Origin: Pinguiococcus pyrenoidosus | Taxonomy: Eukaryota > Sar > Pinguiophyceae > Pinguiochrysidales > Pinguiochrysidaceae | DNA: 10,469 nucleotides | Assembly (NCBI GenBank): GCA_019677205.1 | Contig: JAAMXY010002304.1 | Coordinates: forward strand, 1-10,469 | Direction of reading: 5' to 3' | In this document: positions 7,701 through 10,469 of the stretch, one piece after another | Numbering within the stretch: position 1 is the stretch's first letter | Layout of the letters: each line of letters opens with the position of its first letter | Program-made: the position numbers and the translations under genes | The notes under the pieces: generated by a model | Database searches by the model: none | What the model saw: only the letters and a program-made list of their open reading frames with translations | Told to the model about the DNA's origin: nothing

Positions 7701-9631
7701 CGCACCATTCATGCGTCCCTCATCTTACCGGCACGGGCTCCATCCCTTCGTGCACCCTTTGGGTGTCCGTCGAGGCGCTCTCGTCTTCAGACGTCTCCCC
7801 ATTGTCTTTCGTACCCGGATCGCGGCAAAGCGGCAGCGAAGCGCCCACTGCCGCAAGAGGCGTGATCTCGAAGCCAAGAGGCAATCCCAAGTACTCGGCA
7901 TCCTGCTTTCGTGCGGGCCAGTACGTCAGCGTCGGCTGCACGAAGCGATTGTCCCATGCGGCGACGCCCACGTCGTTCTCCGCCGGGATGTTCAGAGGTT
8001 TCGTCGGCGTCGGCTGCGCCAAGCGATAGTACACGCTTTGCGCTCTGGTCAGCGCCGGCGCGGCGCACTTGTGGCCTCTCCAGTATCCCAGGTGCTGGTC
8101 ACCGTCGGTCCTCGGAAATCCAACCTACGCCGCATCATCACGAGAGTGAGAATTAGCATCATCTCGAGAATGAGAGTTAGCATCATCATGAGAATGAGAA
8201 AAAATTGCGTGAGGAGTATAGTATGAGGAGTGTCTTGGCAAAGTTTCGTGCGTCCCTGAGGCGTTGGACTCTTTGTTGCTGGGCACCGACACAAAATGCA
8301 ACGAACCTTGAACAGCTCCTCCTTCTGCGTCATCGCCGCCAGCCTCTCGGTGTGCTGCTGCACACTCTTGGTCGCTGGAGACACCGCAGGACGAGTCTTG
8401 ATGGGTGACGCCGTCGGCCTCCGCGCCGGACTTAGGGATCTCGTGTCCCTCCCGCTATTCATCTCGCTGATGACGCCGGCCCCACGCGGCGTTCCCCACA
8501 AGGCCGGCTGCGTCGCTGGCGGCGCCGGCATCGGCGTCGCAGGAGCAGAGGCTGGCGCATTCGGTGCCGCTGGCGCTGGCAAGGCACTACCATAGGCCGC
8601 AGGGTTATGAAAGAGAACGTTTGGCGACGCCGACCCAACTGAAGTTTGCCTTGTCGACCTCGAGGCGTCCGGGTAGCTGTAAGGCTTGTGCAGTCCGTCG
8701 TTGTTCGGCGTCGGCTTGGGTCCCGGCGGCGGATAGGGTGGCGGCGAGTACTGGGGAAAAGGAGATTGCAAGCCAGTTGGCAGCGGCGGCGTCGCAGCCC
8801 CCATCCTGTGCTCTTCGGATGTATGCGGTCGGAGATGCGTCTTGGCCACGGGAAGCGGACTATAGATCCCGTGCGGCGGATACCCTGCTTGTGCAACGTT
8901 GCGCGGCACGGGAACATGAGCGCTCAGCAGCGATCTGGCCGGCGTCGTGGACGCGGACGAGCTGTCGCTGCCGCTTGGATGCCCGTGCAAAGCCTTCTGT
9001 CGGTGCTCCAAGGGCGACAGCGGCGGGGTCGTCATGGGAGACCCCAGCTCCACCACCTGCAGCGTCCGCGGGCAAAGCATCATTTCAGGACAAAGTCGAG
9101 GAACCCAGCGCTCCTCAAAACCTCCAAAGAAAGCACGCTTGTCCCCACCTGAGATCTGTCTTGCTGGCCGACGTCGATGGGTCCCAGGTTCACTTGCTGC
9201 CTTGCTCGATCCGCAGCAACGGGCGGCGGCGCGTATCTGGGGGGCTCCGTTCCAGCTGGAAGCGGTGCGCGGGCCCGCACCAAGGGCGCCTGGTTCGGCG
9301 TCGAGTAGGCAGTGGGCGGCGAGTGCACGTGCCTGGGATACGGCACGGGCGACGACGAGCTGCTCGGCGGCGGAGAGTACTGGTTGTATCGGACGAGCAC
9401 TTCTTGCGAGGTCGCAGCTTGGGAAGAGTATCGCAGGTTGCTCGGCGGCAAAGAGTACTGCTGCACGGCATATGTCGCACTCGGCGGAGGCCCTGGCGGC
9501 GGCTGAAAGGCCATGGGAGCGGCCCTTCTCCCCTCTGCCGCTGCGCTTGGTCCCATGGGTCGCGCATCCAGCGAAGACTCCGGGTCGCAGTACTTGTCCG
9601 CCATCGCCGAGGCGGTGTAGGCGGGCTGCAT
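4759..9631 (-). CDS. Sec24, COPII coat cargo-adaptor subunit, eight exons
   Basis: Exons in transcript order: 9631-9149, 9056-8307, 8124-7729, 7659-7514, 7432-6409, 6275-5250, 5149-5086, 5018-4759; 1382 aa. Sec24 pairs with Sec23 on ER exit sites and selects cargo for COPII vesicles. Domains: Pro/Ser-rich disordered N-terminus (about 1-410); YLGLPLG lead-in before the zinc finger; Cys4 zinc finger C547-x2-C550-x18-C569-x2-C572 with NPFV and YWRCNLC; vWA-like trunk from about 603 (RPSYEYIVSDEY, VTVVLDCSA, FLPTPSDLYF); beta-sandwich from 934 (VRCSRGLKVTAIYGG, VVYTDAYGNRRLRVH) with a long insert; helical domain (about 1085-1275); gelsolin-like end (LPPLLTLARENM, IYVVEDGRRITVLVG). All junctions keep phase, and IYVVE|DGRR and AVLK|VRCS rebuild family motifs exactly. 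The first ATG of the open frame is 9631; an upstream exon is possible. It is longer than the usual 900-1250 aa because of the N-terminus and inserts, and it ends early (see findings). Confidence 0.93.
8125..8306 (-). other. SEC24 intron 2, with internal repeats
   Basis: This 182 bp intron is the longest in SEC24, with donor TTCAAG|GTTCGT and acceptor GCGGCGTAG. Exon frames on both sides are phase 0 and are closed by in-frame stops inside the intron. Its 3' half is built of a 24 bp tandem repeat listed separately. Confidence 0.8.
8133..8200 (-). repeat. 24 bp tandem repeat at the 3' end of SEC24 intron 2
   Basis: Three units on the plus strand: 8133-8156, 8157-8180 (both 24 bp) and 8181-8200 (partial), each beginning CATCATC and containing GAGAATGAG or GAGAGTGAG. 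In the sense strand each full unit reads CTAAY followed by a TCTC-rich run and then GATGATG, so branch-point-like TGCTAAC/T and a polypyrimidine stretch are duplicated together before the acceptor at 8125. Confidence 0.85.
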
Positions 9632-9638
9632 GGGGACC

Positions 9639-9665
9639 GACTTCCTCGACTTCCTCGACTTCCTA
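9639..9665 (-). repeat. 9 bp purine repeat just upstream of the SEC24 ATG
   Basis: Three copies of GAGGAAGTC (sense strand; the copy nearest the acceptor is changed to TAGGAAGTC) directly follow a good acceptor, TTTTTGCCCTAG, with exon start at 9662, and precede the ATG at 9631. The frame stays open through it (RKSRKSRKS), so it could be 5' UTR or part of a longer N-terminus spliced from an upstream exon. GAA-rich repeats act as exonic splicing enhancers in other eukaryotes. Confidence 0.6.
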
Positions 9666-9844
9666 GGGCAAAAAGTCCCGTCAGAAGTCCGACGGCGCAC
9701 AATTCTTGGGACAGGGAGAGCGGCGACAACGATCCCAGCGGTTTCCCCACGCCTTCGCTGCCTTCGGACATCCCTTTCCTCATACTTCTCTCCACCGCAA
9801 CCATGCTCTACGCATCTCTCGTGCCTTGCTTGTAGCTATGCCAT

Positions 9845-9877
9845 GGCAAATTTCCCAGAAAATAGGGAGAATTTGCC
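9845..9877. promoter_or_regulatory. Hairpin / inverted repeat upstream of SEC24
   Basis: GGCAAATTTCCC (9845-9856) pairs with GGGAGAATTTGCC (9865-9877): eight base pairs, a one-base bulge, four more pairs and an 8-nt AT-rich loop. It lies about 215 bp upstream of the SEC24 ATG. It could be a dyad for a dimeric regulator or a transcript structure; no role can be assigned from sequence. Confidence 0.5.
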
Positions 9878-9911
9878 GTAAGAGGCCCTTGTTCCACCGC
9901 TTCCACCTGGC

Positions 9912-9919
9912 TTTCCCGC
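9912..9919 (+). promoter_or_regulatory. E2F-like site upstream of SEC24
   Basis: TTTCCCGC, identical to the pair upstream of the methyltransferase at 114-132. It lies about 280 bp 5' of the SEC24 start. The evidence is a consensus match only. Confidence 0.25.
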
Positions 9920-10469
9920 CGATGGCCTCGCCACTGCGAGGCAGCCAAGGAGGCCCAGTCCCCACAGAAAAGCTTCTCGTCCAGCTCTGAGGTCCCACCT
10001 GTCCACCTGGCAATGGCCGCTCAGCCCCGGCCCATGAAGCGCAGGCTTCAACCTCGCAAGTGCCCAAGAGGCGAAGTGAACGGCTGACGCAGGGGAGAGA
10101 GGCGTTGCAAGGGCCAGCCCCCGCGCATCGACCTTGGGCTTCTTGAGGCGGGTCCAGCACCTAGAGCCCGGGGTCGCCAGGCCTGAAACACGCCTCGCGA
10201 GAACGACGGCCCAGGAACGTGCCCTCCGGCGCCGCTTCCAGAAGGCGTCAGGAGTCAGGAGAAGGGCTGTATACCGGACTCTGCAAAACGTTCTTACAAG
10301 GGTACTCCGGTGGGGTACGGGGAACCGTTGGGCAGCAGGGCAAAGGTGTGACGGAGGGAAGGAGAGCTGGGACGGACGGATGAACGGGGTCATATCATCA
10401 GCGGAAAGATGCCGATCGCCCGGCTCTCCCTCGAGGGGGCATTTGGCAGCCCCACATGGAGCTCATGTC

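Larger units (their letters stand above)
9632..10469. other. Upstream region of SEC24, no supported gene
   Basis: No recognisable protein is encoded. The longest ATG-initiated frame is minus strand 10393-9836 (185 aa), rich in Arg, Leu, Pro and Ala, with no motif and the composition expected of chance GC-rich DNA. The region contains a hairpin at 9845-9877, a TTTCCCGC box at 9912-9919 and a GCGGAAA at 10401-10407. It probably holds the SEC24 promoter and perhaps a 5' UTR exon, and near the right edge possibly the start of a divergent gene. Confidence 0.45.

Noticed and set aside
8133-8200. Short direct repeats considered as a CRISPR array
   Set aside because: Units are contiguous with no spacers and lie inside a eukaryotic intron.
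8564-9835. 423-codon plus-strand open frame opposite SEC24
   Set aside because: Antisense to the proline-rich SEC24 N-terminus. It is Arg/Ser/Pro-rich with no motif, and such frames are expected opposite GC-biased codons.
9836-10393. 185-aa minus-strand ATG frame upstream of SEC24
   Set aside because: No recognisable motif, Arg/Leu/Pro/Ala composition typical of chance GC-rich frames, and an equally plausible overlapping frame exists (9780-10160).
10380-10469. Plus-strand ATG with an open frame running off the right edge
   Set aside because: Only about 30 codons, with nothing recognisable; too short to support a gene start.
1-10469. tRNA, rRNA, mobile-element and prokaryotic defence features
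   Set aside because: No cloverleaf, rRNA core, transposase, integrase, terminal inverted repeats or long direct repeats were seen.

Overview
This looks like nuclear DNA from a compact, fairly GC-rich unicellular eukaryote, either an alga or another protist. Two recognisable eukaryotic genes are split by short GT-AG introns of about 60-330 bp, with good donors (GTGAGx, GTAAGx) and pyrimidine-rich acceptors. There are no operons, Shine-Dalgarno sites or bacterial signals. I cannot name the lineage from the sequence.

Layout. (1) 1-403 is upstream DNA with a degenerate 21-22 bp tandem repeat and two copies of TTTCCCGC, the E2F/DP consensus. (2) 404-2617, plus strand, is a six-exon RumA/Trm2-type RNA m5U methyltransferase (551 aa as modelled) with a split TRAM domain, four Fe-S-type cysteines, a complete SAM and catalytic core, and a repeat-encoded Gln/Glu tail. 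(3) 2618-2730 is a short convergent intergenic gap. (4) 2731-4384, minus strand, is an unrecognised helical protein of five to six exons; its last five exons join cleanly in phase, and its first exon is tentative. (5) 4385-4758 separates that gene from the next gene upstream. (6) 4759-9631, minus strand, is an eight-exon SEC24 (1382 aa as modelled), the COPII coat cargo adaptor, with a proline-rich N-terminus, zinc finger, trunk, beta-sandwich, helical and gelsolin-like domains. (7) 9632-10469 is the region upstream of SEC24, with a strong hairpin and another TTTCCCGC site.

The three genes do not form a pathway: one modifies RNA, one works in ER export and one is unknown. The shared features are in the gene architecture. 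Long introns carry pyrimidine repeats on the sense strand just before the 3' splice site. Several introns have the same 5-7 bp across both splice junctions, as expected of recent intron gain by AGGT duplication. GCGGAAA and TTTCCCGC motifs recur upstream of the genes. All gene models were assembled by hand from frame, splice-signal and homology reasoning, and no transcript evidence was available.
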